Counted from the stretch's first letter, positions 5,377-13,899 are shown. The stretch is 14,976 nucleotides of DNA from an uncultured Erysipelotrichaceae bacterium (GCA_902773365.1 CACYEG010000049.1:1-14976), one strand, 5' to 3'. Numbers and translations are program-made. The notes: generated by a model not told the origin, from the sequence alone.

Positions 5377-7287
5377 ATGAAAGGTGCAATAAATAAAAAA
5401 AAGAATAATGTTAATATTCGTTCATATGCGATGTATGGCATTTTACTATTTATGATTTTAGGAGCAATATACTTTTATGGGTTATCTAAAAATGTAGTAC
5501 ATGAAAAAACTTATGATGAATTTATTACAGATGTAACCGCTGGTAAAGTTAAAGAAATTTCTATTACACCAAAGTCTGGGTCCAGTGTATATATAATAGA
5601 AGGTAAATTAAAAGATTACGCAAAAACTGAATCATTTACTGCAAAAGTTCCATACTCCGAAGCTGTAATGGAAAAAATTTTGAACTATAGTGATGCTATG
5701 GAGTTCAAAATTGTTACAAATCAAGATCCAGGCAGTATATCAATTATATCGATTATAATTAATGTTTTACCTCTAGTGATATTAGTAGTACTTTCTATCT
5801 ATTTATTCAGTAGAATAGCTGGGGGAAATAACAAGTCGATGGACTTTGGGAAAAGTACTGCGAAATTAAATGCAGACGGAGGTAAAGTTAAATTTACCGA
5901 TGTTGCAGGTCTTAAAGAGGAAAAGGAAGAGGTACGCGAATTAATTGACTTTTTAAAAAATCCTAAAAAATTTCAAAAACTAGGTGCAAGAATACCTAAA
6001 GGTGTGTTGTTGGTTGGTCCTCCAGGAACCGGTAAAACATTGCTTGCTAAAGCTGTTGCAGGTGAAGCAAATGTACCATTTTACTATATAAGCGGTTCAG
6101 ACTTTGTGGAATTGTTTGTGGGTGTAGGTGCTAGTCGAGTAAGAGATATGTTTAAAGAGGCTAAGCACAATGCTCCATGTTTAATATTTATCGATGAAAT
6201 AGATGCTGTTGGTAGACAAAGAGGAACTGGTATTGGTGGAGGACACGATGAACGTGAGCAAACACTAAACCAATTATTGACTGAAATGGACGGCTTTGGG
6301 GCAAATGAGGGAATTATTATCATTGCCGCTACTAATAGACCAGACGTACTTGATCCAGCGCTATTAAGGCCAGGACGTTTTGATAGACAAGTAACAGTAA
6401 ATTATCCTGATGCATCAGAACGTGAAGAAATTTTAGGTGTACACGCTAGAAATAAAAAGTTAGCTAGTGATGTTAGCCTTAAAAACTTATCTAGAAGAAC
6501 GCCAGGATTTAGTGGTGCAGATTTAGAGAATCTACTTAATGAGTCTGCGTTACTTGCTGTTAGAAGAAATAAAAATGCTATCACTATGGATGAAATAGAT
6601 GAGGCAACAGATCGAGTATTAATGGGGCCAGCTAAGGTAAGTAGAAAAATTAGTGATAAAGAAAAGAAACTCGTAAGTTTACATGAAGCAGGACATGCTG
6701 TAATAGGTATTAAACTTGACGATGCTTCTGATGTTCATAAAATTACCATCATTCCTCGTGGTATGGCTGGTGGCTATACAATGATGCTTCCAAAAGAAGA
6801 AAAGATGAATCTTGCAACAAAAAATGAGCTACTTGCACAAATTACCGGTTTATTAGGAGGCCGTGTTTCAGAAGAATTATATTTTGGTGAAATTAGTACA
6901 GGTGCATCTGACGACTTCAGCAAAGCAACAAGAATTGCCCGTTCAATGGTTACAGAATACGGTATGAGTGACCTAGGTCCAGTTCAATTAGAAGAAAAAC
7001 AAGGTAATGTTTTCTTAGGAAGAGATTATGACAAAGCTAAAAACTTTAGTGATACAGTAGCTTTAGAAATAGACCAAGAAGTAAGAAAAATAATGGACAG
7101 CTGTTACAAACAAGCTACAAAAATCCTTAAGGAAAATAAAGAATTAGTATACCGCATTAGTGATGTGCTCATTGAACATGAAACCATTACCAAAGAGGAA
7201 ATTGAAGAGTTAGTAGAAACTGGCAAAATTTCTAAATATGAAGTGGTAGAAAAAAAAGAAAAAACCAAAAAGGAAGATTTGAAGTAA
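5377..7287 (+). CDS. ftsH: ATP-dependent zinc metalloprotease FtsH
   Basis: 636 residues, a normal full-length FtsH. Membrane helix 1 is about 17-36, an extracytoplasmic region follows to about 120, and helix 2 is about 121-146. The AAA+ module has Walker A GPPGTGKT (214-221), Walker B LIFIDEID (269-276), the pore motif FVGVGASRVRD (247-257) and the second region of homology ending LRPGRFDRQ with the arginine fingers. The protease has HEAGH (436-440) and the third zinc ligand in STGASDDF (Asp513). The tail is highly charged (EKKEKTKKEDLK). It degrades misassembled membrane proteins and some soluble regulators as a hexamer. AAAGGA (5363-5368) is the ribosome binding site. It is co-transcribed with tilS and ends in a terminator. 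Confidence 0.98.
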   Translation: MKGAINKKKNNVNIRSYAMYGILLFMILGAIYFYGLSKNVVHEKTYDEFITDVTAGKVKEISITPKSGSSVYIIEGKLKDYAKTESFTAKVPYSEAVMEKILNYSDAMEFKIVTNQDPGSISIISIIINVLPLVILVVLSIYLFSRIAGGNNKSMDFGKSTAKLNADGGKVKFTDVAGLKEEKEEVRELIDFLKNPKKFQKLGARIPKGVLLVGPPGTGKTLLAKAVAGEANVPFYYISGSDFVELFVGVGASRVRDMFKEAKHNAPCLIFIDEIDAVGRQRGTGIGGGHDEREQTLNQLLTEMDGFGANEGIIIIAATNRPDVLDPALLRPGRFDRQVTVNYPDASEREEILGVHARNKKLASDVSLKNLSRRTPGFSGADLENLLNESALLAVRRNKNAITMDEIDEATDRVLMGPAKVSRKISDKEKKLVSLHEAGHAVIGIKLDDASDVHKITIIPRGMAGGYTMMLPKEEKMNLATKNELLAQITGLLGGRVSEELYFGEISTGASDDFSKATRIARSMVTEYGMSDLGPVQLEEKQGNVFLGRDYDKAKNFSDTVALEIDQEVRKIMDSCYKQATKILKENKELVYRISDVLIEHETITKEEIEELVETGKISKYEVVEKKEKTKKEDLK

Positions 7288-7298
7288 ATCTTCTTTTT
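7273..7298 (+). terminator. Terminator overlapping the ftsH stop
   Basis: GAAGATTT (7273-7280) pairs perfectly with AAATCTTC (7286-7293) across a 5-nt loop, then TTTTTA. The TAA stop of ftsH (7285-7287) lies within the hairpin, so the last coding bases are also the terminator stem. More T runs follow to 7308. Confidence 0.9.
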
Positions 7299-7331
7299 AT
7301 TTTTTTTATATTATAAAAAAGTATAAACATA

Positions 7332-7361
7332 TTGTATTTTGATGAGTAAGTATGTTAAAAT
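7332..7361 (+). promoter_or_regulatory. Promoter of the parAB operon
   Basis: Extended -10 TGT-TAAAAT (7353-7361) and a poor -35 TTGTAT (7332-7337, 3 of 6) at 18 bp. The start of transcription is expected near 7368, giving a leader of about 32 nt to the parA ATG. Confidence 0.65.
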
Positions 7362-7399
7362 ATTTAAGAACTTATAAATGCAAAAGGTGTGATGTATTA

Positions 7400-8185
7400 A
7401 TGGCAAAAATTATTTCATTAGTTAACCAAAAAGGTGGGGTTGGTAAGACTACAACAAGCATTAATTTAGCGGCGTCTTTAGGAAAAATAGGAAAGAAAAC
7501 CTTGTTAATTGATTTAGATCCGCAGGGTAATGCTTCTACGAGTTTAGGGATTAATAAAGGCTCATTAAAATATTGCACATATGATGTTATCATGGGGAAA
7601 TGTGATATCAAAGATGCTATTATTAAAACCAGATTCGACAAATTATATATACTACCTGCTACAATAGCATTATCAAAAATTGATAAAGAATTAAGCCGTA
7701 TTGAAGAAGCCAACAGTGATTTTAACGTAAATGAAAAATTAAAGTTAGCATTGAATGGTATTAAAGATACTTTTGAATATGTAATAATAGATTGCCCTCC
7801 ATCTTTAGGTGCTAGTGTCAAAAATGCTCTTTCTGCAAGCAATGCTGCAATTATTGTCGTACAGTGCGAATACTTACCACTAGAGGGTCTATCACAAGTG
7901 CTTAACACAATTATTACTGTTAAAAATGAAAACAACCAGGACTTAGCAGTTGAAGGAGTACTTTTAACTCTATTTGATCCAAGAACTAATATGTCTTTTG
8001 AAGTAGCAGAGGAAGTTAGAAAATATTTTGGAAATAAAACATTTAACACTATTATTCCACGTTCAATTAGAGTTGCCGAAGCTCCAAGTCATGGATTACC
8101 TATTTATGAATACGACCCTTTAGGTAGAGCTACGGAAGCATATTTTAATTTGGCTAAGGAGGTTATTGAAAGAGATGGAAACTAG
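7400..8185 (+). CDS. parA: Chromosome-partitioning ATPase ParA (Soj)
   Basis: 261 residues, the usual length for chromosomal Soj/ParA without the N-terminal HTH found in plasmid ParA. The deviant Walker A KGGVGKTT is at 11-18, DLDPQGNAS is at 38-46 and the Walker B strand YVIIDCPPS lies near 126-134. It binds DNA non-specifically as an ATP dimer and is stimulated by ParB to drive segregation of origin regions; in Bacillus it also acts on DnaA. The frame is open back to 7352, but ATG 7400 gives the family-typical start MAKIISLVNQKGG and has AAAGGTG (7383-7389) upstream. parB begins within its last 11 bp, so the two are co-expressed. Confidence 0.96.
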   Translation: MAKIISLVNQKGGVGKTTTSINLAASLGKIGKKTLLIDLDPQGNASTSLGINKGSLKYCTYDVIMGKCDIKDAIIKTRFDKLYILPATIALSKIDKELSRIEEANSDFNVNEKLKLALNGIKDTFEYVIIDCPPSLGASVKNALSASNAAIIVVQCEYLPLEGLSQVLNTIITVKNENNQDLAVEGVLLTLFDPRTNMSFEVAEEVRKYFGNKTFNTIIPRSIRVAEAPSHGLPIYEYDPLGRATEAYFNLAKEVIERDGN

Positions 8186-9062
8186 AAGAAAAGCTTTAGG
8201 AAATGGTTTGGAACAATTATTTAATAGTCAAAATATTAGTTTTTCTGATATAGAAAAAGAGATTGTTGAAAACGCCAAAGACAGCGATATTAAAATGATT
8301 AAAATTTCTGAGATACGACCAAACCCATACCAACCTAGAAAGCGCTTTAACGAAGAAAAATTACAAGAACTAGCGGATTCAATAAAAGAACATGGATTAT
8401 TCCAACCTATTATTGTTAAGAAAAGCATAAAAGGATATGAGCTAGTAGCAGGTGAAAGAAGGACAAGAGCCTCACAATTAGCAGGTTTTACAGAAATACC
8501 TGCAATTATAAAAGATTTTACTGATAAAGAAATGATGGAAGTTGCACTTCTTGAAAATATTCAAAGAGAAGATTTAAATCCAATAGAAGAAGCGGAAGCA
8601 TATAATAAAATTATCGAATCTTCAAACATTACTCAAGAAGAGCTTGCCAAAAGAGTAAGTAAAAGTAGAAGTTATATTACTAATGTGTTAGGGTTAGTAT
8701 CTCTTCCAGAGGAAATTAAAGTGCTTGTAATAGATAAGAAATTAAGCATGGCGCACGCCAAAATTTTAAGTAAGCTTAGCGATGACGAATATGCTATTCG
8801 TCTCGCAAATAGAATAGTAGAAGAAGGGATGAGTATAAGAACCCTTGAAAGTATCGTAAAGGGTTCAGATGTTCCAAAAAAACATAAAATAACAAGAGTA
8901 GTTCCTCTTAATCGAACTTATGCATTATATGAAAGCGCTATGAGAGAAAAAATTGGAACCAGGGTAACAATTTCTGCAAAAAAGATTACTATACCATTCG
9001 ATAGCGACGAGGATTTAAATAGAATTTTAGAAATTATCAACATAGATATGGATGGTGAATAG
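8175..9062 (+). CDS. parB: Chromosome-partitioning protein ParB (Spo0J)
   Basis: 295 residues. The N-terminus RRKALGNGLEQLF is the usual ParA-interacting segment. The ParB/Srx CTPase domain shows IRPNPYQPRKRF (47-58), GLFQPIIV, and the arginine-rich GERRTR box (93-98), followed by ENIQREDLNPIEEAEAY (127-143). The HTH that reads parS is about 153-174 (TQEELAKRVSKSRSYITNVL), and the C-terminal dimerisation domain ends the protein. ATG 8175 is chosen: the strong AAGGAGG at 8156-8162 is 12 bp away, while an in-frame TTG at 8166 is only 3 bp from it. The gene overlaps parA by 11 bp and is followed 1 bp later by mscS. I found no clear parS sequence in the window. Confidence 0.96.
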   Translation: METRRKALGNGLEQLFNSQNISFSDIEKEIVENAKDSDIKMIKISEIRPNPYQPRKRFNEEKLQELADSIKEHGLFQPIIVKKSIKGYELVAGERRTRASQLAGFTEIPAIIKDFTDKEMMEVALLENIQREDLNPIEEAEAYNKIIESSNITQEELAKRVSKSRSYITNVLGLVSLPEEIKVLVIDKKLSMAHAKILSKLSDDEYAIRLANRIVEEGMSIRTLESIVKGSDVPKKHKITRVVPLNRTYALYESAMREKIGTRVTISAKKITIPFDSDEDLNRILEIINIDMDGE

Positions 9063-9063
9063 A

Positions 9064-9867
9064 ATGAAAGTTGTTTTAGACTTTCTATCAAAAAAGCAAG
9101 TTTACGGCACTGTCATATTTACTATCGTCGCATTTATAATATATAAATTATTTATTGTCTTGGTTGATAAGGTTATCGCTAAAAGCAAAAATGAGCTTGA
9201 GCGCAAAAAGAAAAGAACAGTAATAGAACTTATAAAAAATATCGGTAAATATGCACTTATACTACTAGTAATTATATTTATTTTAGATTTAAATGGTGTA
9301 AAGGTTACCTCTCTAATTGCCAGCTTAGGAGTTGCAAGCGCGGTAAGTGCTTTAGCATTGCAAGACACATTAAAAGACATTATCAGTGGAACATCAATTA
9401 TAATGGATAATTATTATGTAGTTGGTGATTATGTAAAATATAAAAATTTTACAGGCACAGTTATTCAATTAGGATTGAGATCTACTAAGATAATGGATTT
9501 TGATGGACAAGTATATACAATTGCCAATAGAAATATTGATGAAATAATAAATCTTTCACAAAAGACAGCTTCTTCTTTAATTGTTATACCAACTGCATAT
9601 GAGGAAAAATTGGAAAAAGTCGAAAAAATATTAAATGAAGTTGTAGAAGAAATTAAAACATGGGAGACTATAGATTCAGATAAAACAGCGTATATTGGAA
9701 TAACTGAACTAGCTGATTCAAGCGTAAATTATGGAATTAGATATTATTGTAGTCCTGGTAAAGTGTGGCAATATAAACGTGATGCTTTAAGATTAATTAA
9801 AAGTAAATACGATAAAAATAATATTAAGATTCCATATAATCAAATTGAGGTTCACAATGGAAAATAA
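9064..9867 (+). CDS. Small-conductance mechanosensitive channel (MscS family)
   Basis: 267 residues with three membrane helices (about 14-34, 61-80, 84-108), as in E. coli MscS. The third, pore-lining helix is glycine/alanine-rich (SLGVASAVSALALQDTLKDI) and leads into the conserved SG-SIIMDN and the beta domain (VVGDYVKYKNFTGTV, then GLRSTKI). It is expected to open under membrane tension and release solutes during hypo-osmotic shock. ATG 9064 is preferred over ATG 9052 because GGTGA (9054-9058) is 5 bp upstream and the earlier start has no binding site. An mscS gene after parB is a common order in Bacillota. Its last 11 bp overlap the DUF951 gene. Confidence 0.93.
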   Translation: MKVVLDFLSKKQVYGTVIFTIVAFIIYKLFIVLVDKVIAKSKNELERKKKRTVIELIKNIGKYALILLVIIFILDLNGVKVTSLIASLGVASAVSALALQDTLKDIISGTSIIMDNYYVVGDYVKYKNFTGTVIQLGLRSTKIMDFDGQVYTIANRNIDEIINLSQKTASSLIVIPTAYEEKLEKVEKILNEVVEEIKTWETIDSDKTAYIGITELADSSVNYGIRYYCSPGKVWQYKRDALRLIKSKYDKNNIKIPYNQIEVHNGK

Positions 9868-10063
9868 ATTAGAAATAGGCGACGTTATTATTATGAAAAA
9901 GCCGCATGCTTGTGGAGAAACCAGATGGATAATAACAAGACTGGGAGTCGATTTAAAACTTAAATGTCTAGGGTGCTCACATGAAATAATGATGGATAGA
10001 CTAGAAGTATATAAAAAAATGAAAAAGAAAGAGGCTAAAAAAGATGAAGAAGATAAGAAGTAA
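9857..10063 (+). CDS. DUF951 family protein
   Basis: 68 residues of unknown function matching DUF951, the small protein usually found between mscS and ychF in Bacillota. The core IGDVIIMKKPHACGETRW, then GVDLKLKCLGC, then SHEIMMDR is intact. Cys19, Cys37 and Cys40 together with His17 or His42 suggest a zinc-binding site (inference). The C-terminal 17 residues are a Lys/Glu-rich tail. The start ATG 9857 has TGAGG (9846-9850) 6 bp before it and overlaps the mscS end by 11 bp. Its own 3' end overlaps the next gene by 20 bp. Confidence 0.9.
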   Translation: MENKLEIGDVIIMKKPHACGETRWIITRLGVDLKLKCLGCSHEIMMDRLEVYKKMKKKEAKKDEEDKK

Positions 10064-11573
10064 AATTTTATTACATCCAATCATGTCATTTTTAATTCTT
10101 ATTTTAATCACGATTGTATTGAGTGGAATATTCGGCCTAATAGGTTTATCGACAAACTACAACACTGTCAATGCAATTAGAGGAGGATACGACAGTACGC
10201 CAGTAGCAGTAAAATCTTTATTAAATCTTTCTGGGCTTAAGTTAATATTTAGAACAACAGTTTCAAATTTTGCTGCCTTTGCACCGTTAAGTATGTTACT
10301 AATTACTCTTATTGGTATAGGCATTATGGATAGAAGCGGATTCTTATCATCATTTTTTACATTATTGACTAAAAAAGCAAGTAAAAAGCGAGTAACCTTT
10401 GTGTTGTCACTAATTACGATTTTAGCAAGTATAATGGGAGATATCAGTTTTATTGTTTTAATTCCGATAACTGCCTTATTCTTTAAATATAGTAAGCGAA
10501 ACCCTAAGGCAGGAATTGTTTTAGCATTTGCCGGACTTACATGTGGAACTGGCATAAACATTTTTATGAATTCAATAGATTCATCTTTGTTAGAATATAC
10601 TCGTCTTGCAGCTGGATCATTAGATGTTAATTATACAATAAGTAATCATGCATATATTATTATAATGCTTTTTATGACAATTCTAATGAGTTTTGTTATT
10701 ACTAATATAGCTGAAAGAATTACAATACCAAGATTGGGAAAATATGAAGAAGAAATTGAAGAAGAACAATATTTGGACAAATATAAGAAACGAGGATTAC
10801 TATTTAGCTTCGTCGTTGGTTCTATTTATTTATTAATTTTTATCTATAATATTATACCAGGACTGCCACTATCTGGTAATTTGTTAGATTATAGTCAAAA
10901 ACTTTATATTGATAAACTATTTGGTTATAATTCATTTTTTAATCAAGGATTTGTCTTTGTTATTACAATATTTTTCTTCTTATGCGGATTATTCTACGGT
11001 CTTGGCGCAAAAACAATTAAAAATAATAGAGAATTATGTAATTACTTAGGTCATTCCTTGGACGGAATAGGAAAACCACTAGTATTGATATTCTTTGCAT
11101 CAACTTTTATATCTATATTTAAAGATACTAGCATGGGTAGTGTGATTACTGCTTTGATAGCAGATCTAATATCATCTCTAAATTTTACTGGAATACCACT
11201 AATTATTACGACCTATTTTTTAGTAATAATTACAACAATTTTTGTACCATCTGCAGTAAGTGCTTGGTCTATATTAAGCGGTGTAATAGTACCAGTATTC
11301 ATGAATGCAGGATTAAGTGCTGAATTCGCTGAATTGATATTTAGAGGTGCTTCTTGTGTTTCGTACGGTCTAACTCCTCTTATGGCTTATTTTGTTATAT
11401 ATTTAGCATTTTTGGATATGTATAGTGAAGAAGATAGACCAATTAGCTTATTTGGTTCAATTAAGGAAATATTACCGTATTCTTTAGTTACAGGTGGTAT
11501 ATGGTTAGTCATATTTATAGTAGCATACATACTTGGTTTACCACTTGGCATTGGTACTTTTGCAGTACTTTAA
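10044..11573 (+). CDS. AbgT family transporter
   Basis: 509 residues of a polytopic membrane protein, the size of AbgT/MtrF/YdaH transporters. Family features are the N-terminal LLHPIMSFLILILITIVLS, the FAPLSMLLITLIGIGIMDRSGF segment, GDISFIVLIPITALFF, the re-entrant SPSxxWxx-like FVPSAVSAWSILSGVIVP (about 396-413), and the end LGLPLGIGT. E. coli AbgT takes up p-aminobenzoyl-glutamate, and MtrF and YdaH export sulfonamides, so the substrate here is not certain. It starts 20 bp inside the DUF951 gene with AAAGAGG (10028-10034) as ribosome binding site, and is the last gene of the parA-parB-mscS-DUF951 operon. In many genomes ychF follows DUF951 directly, so this gene looks like an insertion into that order. 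Confidence 0.9.
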   Translation: MKKIRSKILLHPIMSFLILILITIVLSGIFGLIGLSTNYNTVNAIRGGYDSTPVAVKSLLNLSGLKLIFRTTVSNFAAFAPLSMLLITLIGIGIMDRSGFLSSFFTLLTKKASKKRVTFVLSLITILASIMGDISFIVLIPITALFFKYSKRNPKAGIVLAFAGLTCGTGINIFMNSIDSSLLEYTRLAAGSLDVNYTISNHAYIIIMLFMTILMSFVITNIAERITIPRLGKYEEEIEEEQYLDKYKKRGLLFSFVVGSIYLLIFIYNIIPGLPLSGNLLDYSQKLYIDKLFGYNSFFNQGFVFVITIFFFLCGLFYGLGAKTIKNNRELCNYLGHSLDGIGKPLVLIFFASTFISIFKDTSMGSVITALIADLISSLNFTGIPLIITTYFLVIITTIFVPSAVSAWSILSGVIVPVFMNAGLSAEFAELIFRGASCVSYGLTPLMAYFVIYLAFLDMYSEEDRPISLFGSIKEILPYSLVTGGIWLVIFIVAYILGLPLGIGTFAVL

Positions 11574-11592
11574 CCACAATTTTGTGGTTTTT
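11572..11592 (+). terminator. Terminator overlapping the AbgT-family stop
   Basis: AACCAC (11572-11577) pairs with GTGGTT (11584-11589) across AATTTT, which can itself pair inward; T follows from 11588. The TAA stop (11571-11573) is part of the stem. It ends the parAB operon. Confidence 0.85.
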
Positions 11593-11604
11593 ATTTATAT
11601 AAAA

Positions 11605-11613
11605 TGATATAAT
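11605..11613 (+). promoter_or_regulatory. Extended -10 promoter of ychF
   Basis: TGA-TATAAT at 11605-11613 is an extended -10 with a perfect hexamer, 22 bp before the ATG. No good -35 is seen; the place is taken by the preceding terminator. Confidence 0.65.
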
Positions 11614-11635
11614 AAGCCAGGAAAAAGGTGATATT

Positions 11636-12736
11636 ATGTCTTTAAAAGCTGGAATTGTTGGGTTACCGAATGTTGGTAAGAGTACGCTATTTAATGCTAT
11701 AACTAAAAAACATATTTTAGCAGCTAATTATCCTTTTGCTACTATTGAACCGAATGTAGGTGTCGTTGTTGTACCAGATGAAAGATTAGATTTTTTAAAT
11801 GATTTATATAAACCTAAAAGTTTGGTTCCAACATCTTTTGAGTTTACCGATATTGCAGGCCTTGTTAAAGGAGCATCTCATGGTGAAGGACTTGGCAATA
11901 AATTCTTATCTCACATAAGAGAAGTCGATGCAATTGTTAACGTTGTAAGATGTTTTGATAATTCTGAAATTACGCATGTGGAAGGTAAAGTTGATCCTAT
12001 TCGTGATATTGAAATAATTAATACCGAACTTATTTTGGCAGATTTAGAAACAATAGATAATAGAATAAATAAACTAGGTAAAAAAATGGATATGGCCAAG
12101 GAAAAAAAGGATATTTTGGAAGCCAATACCTTAAGGAAAACAAAAGACTTATTAGAAAATGGATTTTCTTTAAGAAATGTTGAGCTTACTCAAGACGAAT
12201 TAGACGTATTAAAAGCATTTAATTTAATTACAATAAAGCCGGTAATATATGTAGCAAATGTAGATGAGGATACAGCAATTATTGGTGATAATGAATACAC
12301 GAAAAGGGTTAAAGAATATGCCGGTAATGAAGGATCTGGTGTAATCGTTATGAGTTGTCAAATTGAAAGCGAACTTTCTTGCTTATCTAATGAAGATAAA
12401 AGTAACTTTTTACAAGAGATGGGTATTACTAATAGCGGCCTAGATAAATTAATCTATCAAACATATAGTATTTTAGGGTTAAGAACTTTCTTTACCGCTG
12501 GTGCTGATGAGGTTAGAGCATGGACATTTAAAAAAGGTATGAAAGCACCTAGATGTGCAGGAATAATTCACACTGACTTTGAACGAGGGTTTATTAAAGC
12601 TGAGATTATGTCGTATGAAGATTTAGTTAAATATGGAACAGAGTTAAAAGTTAAAGAGAATGGGAAAATGCGTCTTGAAGGAAAGGACTATGAAATGCAA
12701 GATGGGGACATTTGTTATTTCAGATTTAATGTTTGA
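11636..12736 (+). CDS. ychF: Redox-regulated ATPase YchF (Obg family)
   Basis: 366 residues, the standard YchF/OLA1 length. G1 is GLPNVGKST (9-17), G3 is TDIAGLVKGAS (71-81), and the specificity motif reads NVDE (208-211) in place of NKxD. The NxxE form is what makes YchF prefer ATP over GTP. A coiled-coil region (about 130-175) and the C-terminal TGS domain (from about 283, FFTAGADEVRAWTFKKGMKAP to DGDICYFRFNV) complete it. YchF binds ribosomes and is linked to stress and translation control. AAAGGTGAT (11624-11632) is the ribosome binding site. Its TGA stop (12734-12736) overlaps the ATG of the next gene. Confidence 0.97.
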   Translation: MSLKAGIVGLPNVGKSTLFNAITKKHILAANYPFATIEPNVGVVVVPDERLDFLNDLYKPKSLVPTSFEFTDIAGLVKGASHGEGLGNKFLSHIREVDAIVNVVRCFDNSEITHVEGKVDPIRDIEIINTELILADLETIDNRINKLGKKMDMAKEKKDILEANTLRKTKDLLENGFSLRNVELTQDELDVLKAFNLITIKPVIYVANVDEDTAIIGDNEYTKRVKEYAGNEGSGVIVMSCQIESELSCLSNEDKSNFLQEMGITNSGLDKLIYQTYSILGLRTFFTAGADEVRAWTFKKGMKAPRCAGIIHTDFERGFIKAEIMSYEDLVKYGTELKVKENGKMRLEGKDYEMQDGDICYFRFNV

Positions 12737-13899
12737 TGGACGAAAATAAAAAGCAAATAGAATTATCTGGTACAGAAAAGACTGGAGCTTTTATCAAATT
12801 ATTAAGAGTATCACATAATTTAACGCAAGAAGAACTTGGTGATATGATTTATGTTACAAGAAAAGCTGTTAGCAAATGGGAAAATGGAATATGCTATCCA
12901 TCAATTGATTTAATTCCGAGAATAGCAGACTTATTTGGAGTTTCATTAGAAGAAATACTTGCTGGTGAATTTAATTGTGAAGAAGAAAGTGATTTAAGTA
13001 CTTTTGACTATGTAGTTAAAGTCTTTCGTAATAAGCATATTAAAGTTACTATTAAAAGTATTATAATACTTATTATATTTTGTTTACTAATTTTTTTCTT
13101 TGAAAACTACAATGCTACTAAAATATACGATGTATACTATGAAGACGCAGACACATATGTCAAAAATGGAATAATTATTTCAACGAGAAGCAAACAGTAC
13201 TTTAATTTTGGCAACATTATTATTGAAAACAAGGATAAGAAAAAAGATTCATTAGTAAAATGCAGATTATATTTAGAGATGGATAATCAGGAAAAAACTC
13301 TTGCAACATATAGTATGAATAGTGGATCTTATTATACAGGAATAGATTATAAAGAACTCGACGCAGCAGATATCTCAACCCATTTAGACAACCTATGGCT
13401 TAGTATATCTTACATAGACAATAGAGGATTAAATGAGAAGAAAAAAATTCATCTAAAAACAAAGTTACGATATAAAAGTAATGATTTTATTCAATTTAAA
13501 AGCACCCATAACAATATTATTGATTTTAATCATTTATTAAATAAACAAAGCGGTTTAAAGCCAATAAATTTGCAGTATGATTTTAAATCAAGAACGGCTA
13601 TAGATATATCTTATATTTATAATATGTCAGAAGCAGATAGAATTTTAGAATTTAATAAAAAAGTTAATGGATTGGAGGTTCAATATTCCAATAATATATT
13701 AGGTATTAATGATGATAAATATATACTAGAAATAAATTTAGAGAGCAGCACATATCTCATTAAGCAAAAGATAAATTCAAATATAATTATTAAAAACCAA
13801 AAAATAGTTAACAAAAAATTATTTATTAATCTAAATCTATCAGCAAATAAAACGAGCAAATTCACTAATAAAATAGTTAATTATTTAAATTCACGATAA
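12736..13899 (+). CDS. Membrane-anchored XRE-family regulator, coupled to ychF
   Basis: 387 residues. Residues 17-76 are an XRE helix-turn-helix (FIKLLRVSHNLTQEELGDMI, then TRKAVSKWENGICYP and FGVSLEEILAGE). One membrane helix lies at about 103-122 (IKSIIILIIFCLLIFFF). About 265 residues follow outside the membrane, rich in Asn, Lys, Tyr and Ile and lacking any motif I recognise. The ATG at 12736 overlaps the ychF stop as TGATG, and there is no nearby ribosome binding site, so translation most likely depends on ribosomes finishing ychF. A TTG at 12733 is an alternative start. The layout matches the protein at 2761-3450 but the outside domains do not look alike. A strong terminator follows. 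The expected role is a one-component transmembrane sensor; targets are unknown. Confidence 0.85.
   Translation: MDENKKQIELSGTEKTGAFIKLLRVSHNLTQEELGDMIYVTRKAVSKWENGICYPSIDLIPRIADLFGVSLEEILAGEFNCEEESDLSTFDYVVKVFRNKHIKVTIKSIIILIIFCLLIFFFENYNATKIYDVYYEDADTYVKNGIIISTRSKQYFNFGNIIIENKDKKKDSLVKCRLYLEMDNQEKTLATYSMNSGSYYTGIDYKELDAADISTHLDNLWLSISYIDNRGLNEKKKIHLKTKLRYKSNDFIQFKSTHNNIIDFNHLLNKQSGLKPINLQYDFKSRTAIDISYIYNMSEADRILEFNKKVNGLEVQYSNNILGINDDKYILEINLESSTYLIKQKINSNIIIKNQKIVNKKLFINLNLSANKTSKFTNKIVNYLNSR

Noticed and set aside
7372..8049. 225-codon open frame on the minus strand across parA
   Set aside because: It is opposite a fully conserved ParA gene, has no plausible ribosome binding site and no recognisable domain.
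8050..8075. CCACGTTC-like sequence in parA as a parS site
   Set aside because: parS is a 16-bp palindrome around CACGTG flanked by TGTTT/GAAACA types; this stretch lacks the palindrome, and I found no better match by eye in the window.
10157..10561. 134-codon minus-strand open frame inside the AbgT-family gene
   Set aside because: Shadow of a well-supported transporter; its composition is what the reverse of a membrane protein gene gives.
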